From: Hybos culiciformis
Lineage: Eukaryota > Arthropoda > Insecta > Diptera > Hybotidae
Assembly (NCBI GenBank): GCA_964007475.1
Contig: OZ023273.1
Span: 75,978,024-76,042,023, forward strand
Reading direction: 5' to 3'
DNA length: 64,000 bases
A program made the position numbers and the translations under genes. The notes beneath the pieces were generated by a model. It did not search any database and was not told the DNA's origin. It saw only the letters and a list, made by a program, of their open reading frames with translations. Position 1 is the stretch's first letter. Each line of letters begins with the position of its first letter. Shown in pieces: positions 19,577 through 30,565 of this stretch.

Positions 19577-20796
19577 TTAACCTTTTAGATCCTTTGCGTG
19601 GTATCTACCTATCGTGCTTTTCCCTAACAAGTCTTTAACTTCGTATATACTACCTCCTATGATTTTTAGTACTATACAGGGTATAAATTTCTTCCCTAGT
19701 TTGGCGTTGAAGTGTTTGCTAAAGTCACTTTGTGCAAAGTTTCTTCTATAGATGGTCTGGCCTATTTTAAATTTAACGTTCTTACATTTTCTATTATATA
19801 ATTTCCTGCCTTTTTCCTTAGACTTCTCTAGATTTCGTTTAACTATATCTCTTATAATTTGAAATGATCCAGGAGGAGGTAAGATTTCTACATCTTCTCC
19901 TTGGATCATATGCATTTTTCTTAGCAACTTGAATGAGCTACCGTGTGTTATCATTTGTTGCCCAAACAGAATATAGTAAGGGGACATTCCCGTTGCTTCA
20001 TGTACCGTAGCGCGAAGAGCTGTGCTTATACTATCTAAGTCAGCATCCCAGTTATATTGCTGGTCATCTATATAAGCTCTTATGGCATTTAATATTGAAC
20101 CATTTACCCTTTCGCTTGCGTTGGCTTGAGGTGCATAAAAAGCAGTTAATTTATGCTGTATTCCGTAATTTTGAAGATAGGATTCGAAATCTTTTGATAC
20201 TAATGGAGTTCCGTTGTCACTTAGTATGCATTCCGGGCAACCGAACAAGCTGAATGCTTCATCCAAAACTTTTATAGCGTTAGCGGTTGTTGCTTTCCTA
20301 AGTGGCCGGATTATAACATATTTAGAAAAAGCATCTAATATAATAAATATGCAAGTGTTTCCTGATCTAGCTCTAGGATATGGGCCTAAAAAGTCGATAT
20401 ATAGATTTTGAAACGGTCTTGAGGGTATCGGTTTATTTCCCATAGGGGTCTTAAAATCTGGTTGGAAGGCTTGGTTTCTTTACAGATTGTACACTTTTGT
20501 ACATATTCTTTCACTTCCGTAAACATACGGGGCCAGTAATATTTAGTTCTTATTCTATAAAGTGTCTTTCCTAACCCTCCGTGTGCCGAATGTGGTGGGT
20601 CATGATTGTTCTTTATCACGTCCTTTACTAACTCCTCTGGAACCCAAAGTCTCCATAGGTTGAATTCTGACTCTTCTTGGTCTTTTCTGAACTCAACTCT
20701 TTTGAATACTTTGTTCTCTATTACTTTTAGGTCTGGTAGTCTATCCTTATTGTCTATAATGGCTTCTCGAATTTCAATGTAATTATTCTTCTGAGT
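19577..20796 (-). pseudogene. Ty3/gypsy integrase, copy 1, frameshifted
   Basis: Integrase domain with an HHCC zinc-binding N-terminus (HDPPHSAHGG...CTIC) and DDE core (YIDFLGPYP, LSDNGTPL, NASERVNG). The frame breaks at a G run (20445-20448): four G here against five in copy 2, separating the HHCC part (to 20386) from the catalytic part (20443 down to 19577). The C-terminus, ...LLGKSTIGRYHAKDLKG, is longer than in copy 2 and is probably the ancestral end. Upstream, the frame is open back to 20796, overlapping the RT-RNase H stop by 14 bases in a different frame. As it stands the integrase cannot be made whole. Confidence 0.88.
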
Positions 20797-23107
20797 CTAG
20801 ATCTAGGTCCGGGCAGCGTAAGGTTATTTCTTCTAACCCAAATGAACGTGAGAGGGTGTCCGCTACTACATTTTTCTTTCCCGATCTGTGTTGTATATCG
20901 AATTCAAATGCCTGTAACTTTAAAGACCACCTAAAAAGTTTACCGTGATGGTCTTTGCAAGTCATTAGCCATTTAAGTGCTGCACAGTCGGTTAGTACCG
21001 TGAATTTAACCCCTTCTACATACATCCTGAATTTTTTTATGGCCTCGACAACTGCAAAGCATTCCTGCTCTGTAGCTGCCCATCTTGCTTGTGTTTCGTT
21101 AAACTTTTTCGACATGTACGCTACAGGGTGTTCTTCGTTTTCTGAGTCGTACTGGAAAATCACTGCTCCGATTCCTGATTGACTGGCATCGGTTTGGATG
21201 AAAAATTGTTTGTTATAATCCGGAGGAGCTATTACAGGTTCCGTTATTAGAATTTTTTTTATTTTTGTGAAGGCTTCTCTGGCCTCTTTTGTGAAAACAA
21301 ACTTATTATTACTGTTTTTTATTTTTAAGCAGTCTGTTATGGGAGACACTATTGTTGAGTAATCCCTTATTAATCGCTGAAACCACCCGGTCATTCCTAA
21401 AAACCTTCTGGTTTGTTTTAATGATTTTGGTTCAGGATATTCATTAATTGCTTTGATTTTCTCCGGGTCAGGTCTTGTACCATCTGCCCCTATTATATAG
21501 CCTAAATACTTTATTTCCTTCCTAAAGAATTTCGATTTTTCGACATTTATGGTGAGGTTAGCTTTTCTTAATGCATAGGCAACTTGTCTCAAGAGTTCAA
21601 AGTGACGTTCTTTAGTTTCCGTTGCGATCATTAAGTCGTCAAGGTAAACTTTTACTTCCTCTTTTAATTGTTGAGGTATTACTTTGTCCATTAGGCGGCA
21701 CATTCTTTGTGCGGCGTTACAAAGTCCGAACGGCATTCTTGTATACTGGTAGAGAGGTCTACCAGGGACTGCGAAGGTCGTCTTTTCTCTTGAAACCTTT
21801 TCCAATGGGATTTGCCAAAATGCATCTTTTAAGTCTATGCTGCTTATATATTTTGTCTTATCGATTCTTGCGAGTAGTCCTTGTATATTGGGTAATGGAT
21901 ATGCGTCTTTTTTTGTTAAATCGTTTACTTTTCTCGAGTCTAAGCATAAACGATTCTTCCCTGGTTTCCTTACTAGTACTACGGGAGATGTCCACGCACT
22001 ATTACTTTCTTCGATTACCCCCATTTCTAGCATCCTATCTATTTCTGCATACATAAGGTCTTGTATTGCAGGGGAGATTGGGTAATGTTTTTGTTTGACT
22101 GGTTCATTGTCCCCTGTGTCTATTATGTGTTCTTCTAGAGAGGTGCATCCTAGACCTTCCTCGGCGTATGAGGAAAACATTTTTTTAATGGTGTCTAATT
22201 GTATTTGTTCTCTTACTGTTAGATCATGGCTATTCGGATCCGTTTCGGATATTTCACTAATTGCGTTAAAAATTTGCGGAGCTAAATCAAAGACTCCAAG
22301 ATAAAGTTCTTGTGATAACTTCGGGACTACATGTATTTTTAAAATTTTGGTTTTGTTTTTGAAACTTAATGGAACTAAGATATATCCTATTATTTCAGTT
22401 TTACCGCCTGCTGCAGTTATTACTGATTCTTTAATTTTATGAAGTTTGAGATTTGTTTCTTCATCTATCCATTTCTTGTCTTTTCCTAGACAGGAGATAG
22501 ATGCTCCTGAATCTAATAGTCCCATCAAGGGTTGTTCCCCTATTTTAATTCTTATATATGGTCTATTATCATCAGGGATCTGTATTATCGAGGAAAGAAT
22601 CTTTTTCTTGTCGTCTTTAACCTCTGTATAATATCTGTTTTCTCTTTTTGCTCCCACTGTTCGTCTATTTGATGTTTTCTTTTTATAAATATTTAGTCTT
22701 ACTTCACTTATGTTGCTAAATGTTACAATTTCTGCTCTCCTTTTATCATATCTTTGTTTTCTGATATGATAAGGAGGCCATTGTTTTCTTTCTTTAGGGG
22801 GAGCTTCGTCTATTTCTGTTCTTTGTAATATTTTTGTAACTTTGATCTCTTTTTCTTCAGTTACTTCATTTTGTTCCTTTTCTTTATTTTGCTCAATTTT
22901 TTTGTTTTCTAATAATTCTATATTTTTATTATATTTCTTTATTATATCTAAGTAATCCTTAATTTTATTTACATCTAATTTTGAATTTTTGCCTTTGTCA
23001 ACATCTGTGGGTGGCCTTTCCACAGACTGGGAATTTAGTTTCCCTGAAAACGAACTGCTTTGTGGCAATTTCTGCACGTTGGAGACTATTCGTTGGGCAT
23101 TCCGCAC
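20783..23107 (-). CDS. pol: Pol: aspartic protease - reverse transcriptase - RNase H, copy 1
   Basis: The intact 774-codon frame lies in -1 relative to gag, overlaps the gag end, and is expected to be made as Gag-Pol. Protease: LLDSGAS (D199). Reverse transcriptase: SSIDLKDAFWQIPL (D425), MPFGLCNAAQ and YLDD (488-491). RNase H: D640 (QTDAS), E682, D707 (LTDCAAL), D750 (VADTLSR). The first ATG of the frame (23107) lies upstream of the slippery site and is probably irrelevant. It ends PDLDLDSEE, and integrase continues in another frame. In this copy a gag nonsense codon upstream of the slippery site should also block Gag-Pol synthesis. Confidence 0.93.
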   Translation of the reverse strand: MRNAQRIVSNVQKLPQSSSFSGKLNSQSVERPPTDVDKGKNSKLDVNKIKDYLDIIKKYNKNIELLENKKIEQNKEKEQNEVTEEKEIKVTKILQRTEIDEAPPKERKQWPPYHIRKQRYDKRRAEIVTFSNISEVRLNIYKKKTSNRRTVGAKRENRYYTEVKDDKKKILSSIIQIPDDNRPYIRIKIGEQPLMGLLDSGASISCLGKDKKWIDEETNLKLHKIKESVITAAGGKTEIIGYILVPLSFKNKTKILKIHVVPKLSQELYLGVFDLAPQIFNAISEISETDPNSHDLTVREQIQLDTIKKMFSSYAEEGLGCTSLEEHIIDTGDNEPVKQKHYPISPAIQDLMYAEIDRMLEMGVIEESNSAWTSPVVLVRKPGKNRLCLDSRKVNDLTKKDAYPLPNIQGLLARIDKTKYISSIDLKDAFWQIPLEKVSREKTTFAVPGRPLYQYTRMPFGLCNAAQRMCRLMDKVIPQQLKEEVKVYLDDLMIATETKERHFELLRQVAYALRKANLTINVEKSKFFRKEIKYLGYIIGADGTRPDPEKIKAINEYPEPKSLKQTRRFLGMTGWFQRLIRDYSTIVSPITDCLKIKNSNNKFVFTKEAREAFTKIKKILITEPVIAPPDYNKQFFIQTDASQSGIGAVIFQYDSENEEHPVAYMSKKFNETQARWAATEQECFAVVEAIKKFRMYVEGVKFTVLTDCAALKWLMTCKDHHGKLFRWSLKLQAFEFDIQHRSGKKNVVADTLSRSFGLEEITLRCPDLDLDSEE
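23004..23044 (-). promoter_or_regulatory. -1 ribosomal frameshift signal at gag-pol junction, copy 1
   Basis: On the minus strand the heptamer GGGAAAC (23038-23044) reads G GGA AAC in gag phase, followed at once by the ancestral gag stop TAA. Eleven bases later comes a 7-bp perfect hairpin, TCTGTGG/CCACAGA (23004-23026). It is identical in copy 2. In this copy it lies downstream of the new gag stop at 23086 and would not be reached. Confidence 0.75.
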
Positions 23108-25149
23108 TTATAACAGAATACTCTCTTGTAGTTTTCTTGACAGTCCATATATCCATGTCCTGGCTTCTCACAGTTCCAGCAACGCAAGTTGTTTTCAGTT
23201 GGTCTTGAAGGCTGCTGTTTTACTTTAGCTGGCTCTTCATATTTCTTTTTAGTCATGTTTTGTGTTTGTTTTATAGCAGGTTGTACTGCTTCCAATTCAT
23301 AATATTCGCTGTCTAGATACTCATCATACATATCGTTGTCTTCGTACTGGATTTCTTGTACTCTGTATTTATTTCTTTCTTGATTTGGTCTTGCATACCC
23401 GCTCTCTTCACGGTATGGTCTATATGACATCTTGGTTTCTAGATTCGAGTCTATTAATCTAAATTTAGATCTCAAAGCATTCAAATTGTCTATTTCGGAG
23501 GCTTGAAGAGGTTCTTTATACTCTCTTCTTACGTTTCGTCTTATCCTGTTGGTCAGACGACGTTCATTTAAAGGCTCGTCCAGTTTTTGATTCAGGGCAT
23601 CCATTGCTTGGATAAATTCCCTCCATGTTTCGCCTTGTTTTTGTTTTCTATTTATCATTTCGGTTAACTTGACGTCTTCGTCAACCGAGTCAGCATATTC
23701 TTCTATTAGAGCTGTGCTGAAAGCCCTCCAGGTAGTATCCTCTTTGTCATGCTTTCTGAAATAGCTAAAGTACCATTTTTTAACTATAGGATCTAGAAGT
23801 TGGTGAAAATTATTAATTAGCATCCGGTCTGAAATATTGTGGTCTATTCTCTGATTGTTTACATCCTTTACGAAGTTTTCAACTTCTTCCCCGTTAAAGA
23901 ATAGTCCAAACCGTTTTTTTAAATCTAGCTCACGAGTATGCCGGTGCTCGTGTTCATATGCCGGATATCTTTCTCGGTCTTCATTTCTTACCGGATTTCT
24001 ACGTGTATGTCTCGGAGCTGGGGACATATCTCTAGCTCTAGTGCTAGATCTTAGTTGTGACCCTCCTGTTCTTGAGTTTCCGCTTCCTGACTCTTGTTGT
24101 CTTGCAGAAGCTTGTCTTGAATTCCTTCGCCCTTTTGTTTTTGGAATTTCTAGAGAATCTAGACTATTTTCTCCAGGGCTAGTTGATCTTGGTCTCATTG
24201 AAGGGGTTGGTTGTTTAGACAAATAATCTGCCACAACCGGTTGGATTTTCTTCTCCAAATTCTCTATCTTGGCCATTAATTTGGTCATTGGTTCTGCTTG
24301 GTTGTTTGTTCCTTCTGGTTCTTTTTGTTGTTTTGGGAACTCATAGTTCCTAGCGGTTGATAATGGAGGCAAATTCTTTTTTGATCTTGATACTGCTTGT
24401 AGTATCTCCTCTTGCCTGTCCTTTATAAATATTGGGATATGTTCTTGTTGTTGTCTATTTGGATCTACCCAGGTAGCCATATTCATTCCCCTGTTTGGGA
24501 CTTTTTGTCTTTGCTTACTTTTGTATAGGTAAGCTCCTTCGTCATTGGTGGCTGATTCGGAGTCTAATACCGATGGTGGGACACTTATTAATTTTTTTAT
24601 TGCTCCTGTATTTTTCTTTGGTTCTTCTTCCACTTCGGTTATTGATAGATCTGCGAAGGGATCCGTTAGTGTTTCTTCTATGTTTTGCTCTAGCTCGATT
24701 GTTTCTGCTCTTTTTGTGAGTAGTTTTTCTATTGCTACTACTACTACTTCTATACAGTCTTTTAGGCGTGTTAATACGTCTACTTGTTTGTTTTCCCCTT
24801 GTCCACCCCTTGAGGTAAATTCTAATATTTTATACTTGTGGTGGGTTAACCTACTTACTAAAGGTGCTAAGTTTTCTAATACAGGGGTTTCAAGCGATGC
24901 GTTTGCTTGATTAATTACTTTAAATGCTTCTTTTATGGCTTTTTCTTTCTCTTCTGTTGACCAGAGAGAACTTTTGCCTGAGCCTGCTAGTACTCTTACG
25001 CTCGGATCTTTCGTTTCGCGCTCTAAACATTTCCTTAACTTTGTCATTGAGTTTTGGTCAGCATAGGAAATCTGATTTCTTTCATATTCAAATTTTAATT
25101 CGTCTATTTCCAGATGTTCTGGGACGATATATAATTTATTGTCTGACAT
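23086..25149 (-). pseudogene. gag: Gag, copy 1, premature stop near C-terminus
   Basis: Structural polyprotein with a charged N-terminal half, an Arg/Ser-rich middle, a retrotransposon Gag-type helical region (about residues 405-560, KKRFGLFFNGEEVENFV...YFSYFRKHD...WRAFSTALIEEYAD) and a nucleocapsid knuckle, CWNCEKPGHGYMDC. A TAC-to-TAG change (23086-23088) ends the protein after CYKCGMPNE, removing the second CxxC pair and 17 or so residues and preventing ribosomes from reaching the frameshift site. The ancestral stop would be at 23035-23037. The start is ATG 25149, and copy 2 is otherwise nearly identical. Confidence 0.88.
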
Positions 25150-25446
25150 TTTTATTATGTTTTTTTCTCTTTTATCCTTAAAATTATATTGTTTATATAT
25201 ATATATATCTAAATTTCAACACTGTTGTGTTCTTGACTAATATATAGGTGTGAATTCTATATTTACAGTTTGTTTGTTTTTTTTTTTTTTTTGTAAAAAA
25301 AAATTTTATTTTTTTTTTTGTTCTTTTAAATTTGTTAAAAAGAAATTTTTAAATTTAGGTTTGTTACCTTGAATAAAAGAATATTAAAGTTTGTTGTTTT
25401 GATTTTAAAAGAATGTTTTTTTATTTAAACTTGTTGTGTTTTTTTT

Positions 25447-27148
25447 GAAGTTATACTTCTTATGCGACTTGCAAAAAATTTAACGTTTAACGCACAAATA
25501 CATACAAAATAAAAAATGTATTATTATCTTATTATTTTTTTTTATTATTTTTGCACAAACACATTGAAAAAATTTTTTTTTTTAATTTACCGACGATTTT
25601 AGTTTTTTTTTCCGGAAATTATTTTTTATTTTAAAAACGAATTACGTAGTTTATTTATTTATTTATTTATTTGAAAAAAAGGTTCCCGCACGAAATTTTT
25701 TTTTTTTTTGACTAATTTAATTAATATTTGTTTTCATTTTTTAACATAAAAAAAAATTATTAGCTCAATTAAAAAAAACCAAAATACACTTTATTCCAGA
25801 GACAAAACGTTTCTTGAATGACATTAGTATTCGAAATTTATTTAATTTCGAAATTAAATTTCTAAATTCCGAAACACCCACGCCGAACACATGCGCGAGG
25901 AGAGAGAAAGAAAGTGAGTCGGTAGTACCAAACATATGCGCGTGGTATTCTTGCTATGCAGCGGCCAGCGAAGTGAAATTAACTGAAATACGTACTTGTT
26001 GTTGGGGGTTGGACATTTGTCCGCGATTTGTTTTTGTATCGCGGACATAAAAATGACATTTGTCCGCGATTCAAAATGTCTTTTGTCCGCGATAAAAATT
26101 AATCGCGGACAAATGACATTTTGCAAAATGACATTTGTCCGCTAAAAATCTGAAAAATCAATCGCGGACAAATGACATTTTGCAAAATGACATTTGTCCG
26201 CTAAAAAGTTAAAAAATCAATCGCGGACAAATGACATTTTGCAAAATGACATTTGTCCGCTAAAAATTAAAAAAAGCAATCGCGGACAAATGTCATTTTG
26301 CAAAATGTCATTTGTCCGCGATTGATTTTTCGAATTTTTAGCGGACAAATGTCATTTTGCAAAATGTCATTTGTCCGCGATTGAAATTTTTAATTTTTAG
26401 CGGACAAATGTCATTTTGCAAAATGTCATTTGTCCGCGATTGATTTTTCAGTTTTTTTATTATTATTTTTGCACCAATACATTGTCAACTTTTTTATCAA
26501 TTTTTGTTTTGTTAATTTTTTGCATGTATAGACCAGATACGACGCCGATCGCTTTTTTTGACCGCGACTAGTCAAATTGTGCCCTACGATTGCTGCGGCT
26601 GGTCGACTCAAAAATACCTGTTTTGGAGAAAAGAGCGGCTTCGTAAAAAAAAATCTATAAAATCGGTGGCTGTTAAAAAACCATCGGCGACTAAAAAAAC
26701 AAAAAAAACAAAAAAAACTAATTCATAGAAAAATTATTAAAACTTTATAGAAAAGTTAAAGTGGTTAATAAATTATTTTAAATTTTAATTCATTTTACAA
26801 ATTTATTCGTTTTGTAATAATTGTAATGTAATGTAATAATTTAATAATTTTCCTTCCTCAAAAAATCAAATTAATAAAAAAAAATGTAAGCCTTTTTTTA
26901 ATCAGCCATGCACAACATACACACATCCATACATTCCAATGACACCCACCCCAAACACATATGCGAGGAGAGAGAAAGAGAATGAGTCGGTAGATCCCAA
27001 ACACATGCGCGTGGTATTCTTGCTATGCAGCGAAGTAAGCAGTGTGAGCGTCGTGAAATTAGCTGAAATACGTACTTGTTCTATTTTATTTCCACATTAC
27101 GAATACGAATACGAAGTATAACTTCCCCCGCGCGTACAGGGCACACGC
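25447..27148. repeat. Embedded non-autonomous element in leader of copy 1
   Basis: The left end reads GAAGTTATACTTCTTATGCG; the right end has the reverse complement of the first 13 bp (GAAGTATAACTTC, 27113-27125) followed by CCCCGCGCGTACAGGGCACACGC. A 130-bp block beginning near CACCCACGCCGAACACATG occurs twice inside (about 25877-26005 and 26941-27080), flanking the palindrome array and its surroundings, as if another insertion had duplicated its surroundings. A shorter relative lies at 43025-44164. I do not recognise the superfamily. Confidence 0.55.
26011..26443. repeat. Palindrome array, six units of 59 bp, copy 1 leader
   Basis: Six 38-bp near-perfect palindromes (starts 26105, 26164, 26223, 26282, 26341, 26400) are spaced exactly 59 bp apart. 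Each has arms GCGGACAAATG/CATTTGTCCGC around a CATTTTGCAAAATG core. Units 1-3 carry TGACA at the arm/core junction and units 4-6 carry TGTCA, so the two halves are reverse complements of one another and the block is a palindrome of palindromes. Decayed half-units precede it (26011-26100). It could extrude as cruciforms. Confidence 0.85.
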
Positions 27149-27324
27149 AAATTTTTTTTTTTCAAATTTTTTTTTTTTTTTTAGGTCCTTTTAGGTATTT
27201 GAAATGCTTCGTTGGTAGAGATAGATAAAAAAATTTTTAGGGAAAGAAGAATTTTGTAGTTAGCTCTATTAAGATAGATAGTTAGATAGCAGGAAAATAA
27301 GATTTTTGTTTCATTTTTGGCTGT

Positions 27325-27800
27325 CCACCCCAGCGTGTACAGTGTAGACCTAGCCTACATTTTCTACTGCACTCACGCTGCAAGGTGGAAAGTCAAAAGT
27401 GAAACTATATTTGATTTACTAGTTGTTAATTAATATCGCAGCATGTACAGTGTAGACTTAGCCTACATTTTCTACTGCACTCATGCTGTACGATATTAAT
27501 TGTATGATTTATGTATATTATTTATTTATTTAATTTATTTATTATTTTTTTATATGAAGAAAAAAATCATACAGTTATCCTTTTACCTGTTCCCAGCATG
27601 TACAGGGTAGATTATATCTACTTTTTCTACTGCACTCATGCTGCAAGAGAGGTAGAAGGAGAACTGTGTATTATTAGAAATTAAGAAAGAGTTAGATAGT
27701 TTAGAGGAAAGAATTTTAATATTTTCAGAAACCTCTTACCCCAGCATGTACAGGGTAGATTATATCTACTTTTTCTACTGCACTCATGCTGCAAGGTGAA
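27325..27800. other. Four compound stem-loops in the leader, copy 1
   Basis: Four copies of a core pairing CAGCRTG with CAYGCTG (27331-27380, 27439-27488, 27594-27643, 27742-27791), with an internal GTAG/CTAC stem. Each has its own outer stem: CCACC/GGTGG; ATTAATATCG/CGATATTAAT; an 18-bp arm (27571-27588 with 27650-27667, two mismatches); and a weaker one. Stem sequences differ between units but pairing is kept. Position shortly downstream of the primer site suits a genomic-RNA packaging or dimerisation signal. This is inference. Confidence 0.7.
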
Positions 27801-28040
27801 AAGCTTCTTCTAATATTGTTTGGAAAAATTTCATAGAGCTAACTCTTTTTTATTTTTTTTTTTATTTATGGGGTTTCGTTTTTTATAGGGTAAAACTCAT
27901 TATTTATTCTCTATACTTTTTCTATATATCTATATATAAAAAATTAAGGTTGTGTAAGATTTTATTTCTCACAAAACTTGTAAAGGGCATAGATTCTTTA
28001 AGCCTTTGCCTCTTTGAGTAGGGTATGACTCCTAGTCTTA

Positions 28041-28055
28041 CCACGTTGGGCGCCA
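28041..28055 (-). promoter_or_regulatory. Primer binding site (tRNA-Lys type), copy 1
   Basis: On the minus strand TGGCGCCCAACGTGG begins two bases after the LTR end. It matches the 3' end of tRNA-Lys of the kind used by several retroviruses and by Osvaldo/Ulysses-type elements. Confidence 0.85.
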
Positions 28056-29212
28056 TTTGTTATGATTAATTTTAAGGTTGATTACGGGGGGTGTACATAA
28101 ATACAAAGATTCTGAGTTCAAGATGAACTCATGAAGATTTTTATCATATCTTATGATAAAAGAGAAATTGGTGAAAGTAGCGGCAATAGAAAGTGCTCTA
28201 CTTTCAACTATGAATCTGGTGTTGAGTCTACTGTCTAAGGACATCCTGTTCAAAGGCTGGGTCTAAGCTCGTCGGTGGGTGGGTAAGGACAGTGAACACC
28301 AGAGGGTTCATAACATAGTTTATAGGATGTCTCTGATAAAGGTTTAAAACTGAGATAATAGCAAAAAAAAAGAAAAAAAGGAAACCCCGACCAAAAATAA
28401 AAATAAACATTTTAGGATTAAATGTCTATGTTGTCATTCTTCAGCTTATGGCTATGGCCATCTTGAGCTGGACCTTACTTCAGCATTTCAATGTACCTGT
28501 TAGGACCTGTGGATGTGAATTTAGTGTAAAGACATTTTCTTTTATTCTGTTTACATTAAATTTATTAAAAAGTTAAAAAAAAATTTATAAGCTTAAATAA
28601 AACTTAATTACAGCAGTTTGGAATTGTTCTTCATTTACAATGGTTGAAAAATATTTCTGTTTGTAATCTTGTATTATAGGATTTTTATTTTACAATTTCC
28701 TATTTCATATATCTTTTATTAAATATTAGTTTCATCTAAAAAAAATTTTATTTGTAATGATTTAAAGTTTTAATTTACTTTATCATATATATATAAACAT
28801 TTTCTTTTGAATTTTTTTTTTTATAGTATTTTTACTATTTTTTTACTATTTGCCTACTTTTGAGGACTTAATTCTGTTTGTTTTTGTTGCCGACAGGCGT
28901 CTTCACCGCAATGTTACGGTATGTGGTGGCGCTATTTAGGTCTGTTTTCTCCTAGTGTTGGCTTTAAAAACCTTGTCGGTGGGTAAAAAAAAATTTCTTG
29001 CTTTTTGCTTTATGAATTTTTTTTGTTTCCTATATTTTTTTATTTTGAAATATCTCGGTTATTAAAAGGTGAAATAGGTAAGTTTTTTTTTTCTATGAAA
29101 AATTTCCTTTTATAAATTTCCTTTTTTTTTTTTTTCTTGAATATTTAAAATTTTTTTTGGGTTGGTCTTTTTTTTTTTCTAAAATTATATTTTAAAAAAT
29201 TTTTCTTTTCAG

Positions 29213-29386
29213 ATTATGAATCGTTGGGATTTTCCAATTGTCGTTCCTTATAGGATTTGTTGGCGCTGTGGCCAAAAAGGTCATCTGTGGCGTCAGTGTG
29301 ATGCCCAGGTGGTCGACGATTTAAAGGACACTCGTAACGAGTGTTACGGTTGTGGGAGGATGGTTGTGTATCACCTGGAGGTGATG
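29213..29386 (+). CDS. Putative antisense CCHC exon in LTR B
   Basis: Same acceptor, ATG (29216), knuckle and GTAAGT donor (29387) as in LTR A, with one residue difference (isoleucine for asparagine in FP-x-VVPYR). The upstream portion of the transcript is altered by the 340-bp deletion. The equivalent possible downstream reading has AGG where A and C have GGG. Interpretation is as for the copy at 2150. Confidence 0.42.
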
Positions 29387-30230
29387 GTAAGTAATTTTTT
29401 ATATATAAAAAAAAAGGAACGGTCGCGGACTTTAGGGATGGGGGAATCCTCTAGTTTGTTTTGGGAAGCCCGTGGGAGAAAAGGTGGCGGCAGGCCTCGC
29501 CCGAAGGTCCACGCCAATTTTTTTTTGTTCCCTAGGACTTAGGTTTTTTTTTTTTTTTTTTTTTTGAAATTTAAAAGAGACTGTTTTGACAGCTGTTTTA
29601 GTTCAAAGATTTATATTAATTTATTTTTATTTTATTAATGAAATTTTTTTTTTTTTTTTTTATTTTTAGGTGCAATGCCTCAGTTCCTGATTTTTTGTTT
29701 TAGGTAGTCATCTTTAGGGTCGGGTTAGCTGCATCAACCACTTCAGCTGAGCAACGTTTCATCGAGAAAAAAATTTTTTTTTTTTTTTATATTAAATTTT
29801 TATTTTTAAAAAAAAAGATTTTTTTTTTTTTTTGAATTTGTAAAAAAAATTTTATGTATTTTTTTTTTTTTTGTTAAGTGTTTTTCGTTTTTCTGTGTGT
29901 GATCCAGGGTTTCTTGGGTCTTTCCTTTCCCATTTCTTTTTTTCTTTAAAAAAATTTGTGTTTTGGCTAAGTGCCGTTTTTTGTTGTTGTTTTACCAAGT
30001 CTTTGGTGAAAATTGGATAATTTTTCTTGGACTACTTTCCCCAATAAGACTTGGTAAAATAAAAAAATTTTTTATTAAAAGATATTTTGGTTTTCTGTCG
30101 AAAAAAAAATTTTGAAAGAAAGAAAAATTCTACTCAAATTGGTTAAGTTGACGCTTGTATCAATTTTTTAGTAGGGAGGAAAATATATATATTTTTTTTT
30201 TTTGTTAGTGAAGAAACCATTAGGGTGGTT

Positions 30231-30565
30231 CGTCACTGGTCTGTTTTTCTCGGTTCCTAGCCAACCGGGTACCGCTCGCATTGGGTGGCTAGGGAACGAC
30301 CAGTGACGTCCTTCCTCTGTATCGGTTCTCTTGACACACACCGGGATCAAGGCTGCTGATTGCTCAGAGCTCTTGGATCCAAGGGTATGGCAGGAGAGCC
30401 AGATGCAGCACCACAACGTAGTATGGGTTTCAAAAGGGAAACTCCATGTGGTGAATGGCATTGTCTTAGCTTTGGATTCTTGGATAGACCCAAGAATCCT
30501 CCACTAAGAGCGGGCTTTTGAGATTCACTAGAAGTGGCAGTTGTTTGGCTCACTTTCTAGTGAAT
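30231..30565. other. GC-rich hairpin cluster in LTR B
   Basis: Same three hairpins as in LTR A: an 11-bp CGTCACTGGTC stem closing at 30308, then the 10-bp GGATTCTTGG stem, then the ATTCACTAGAA stem from 30523. The stems are unchanged from LTR A. Confidence 0.5.

Larger units (their letters stand above)
25150..28040 (-). other. 5' leader of copy 1 (about 2.9 kb, no gag-pol-env genes)
   Basis: This lies between the primer binding site and gag and is unusually long. It contains, from gag outward, A/T-rich DNA, an embedded repeat bounded by GAAGTTATACTTC-type ends (25447-27148), and four stem-loops (27325-27800). I see no coding sequence; short frames inside it are accidental. Confidence 0.7.

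Noticed and set aside
21622..22085. Plus-strand ORFs (up to 144 codons) antisense to pol, and their duplicates near 36.8-37.3 kb
   Set aside because: They are the mirror of the conserved RT frame, low in motif content, with no independent support.
26105..26437. Regularly spaced palindromic repeats resembling a CRISPR array
   Set aside because: Spacers are similar A/T-rich sequence, repeat orientation flips halfway, the context is eukaryotic retroelement and there are no cas genes.
25447..27125. loxP-like words (GAAGTTATACTTC, ATAACTTC) in the leaders
   Set aside because: Similarity to loxP arms is partial and spacing is wrong. They are ends of a repeat family, not a recombinase site.
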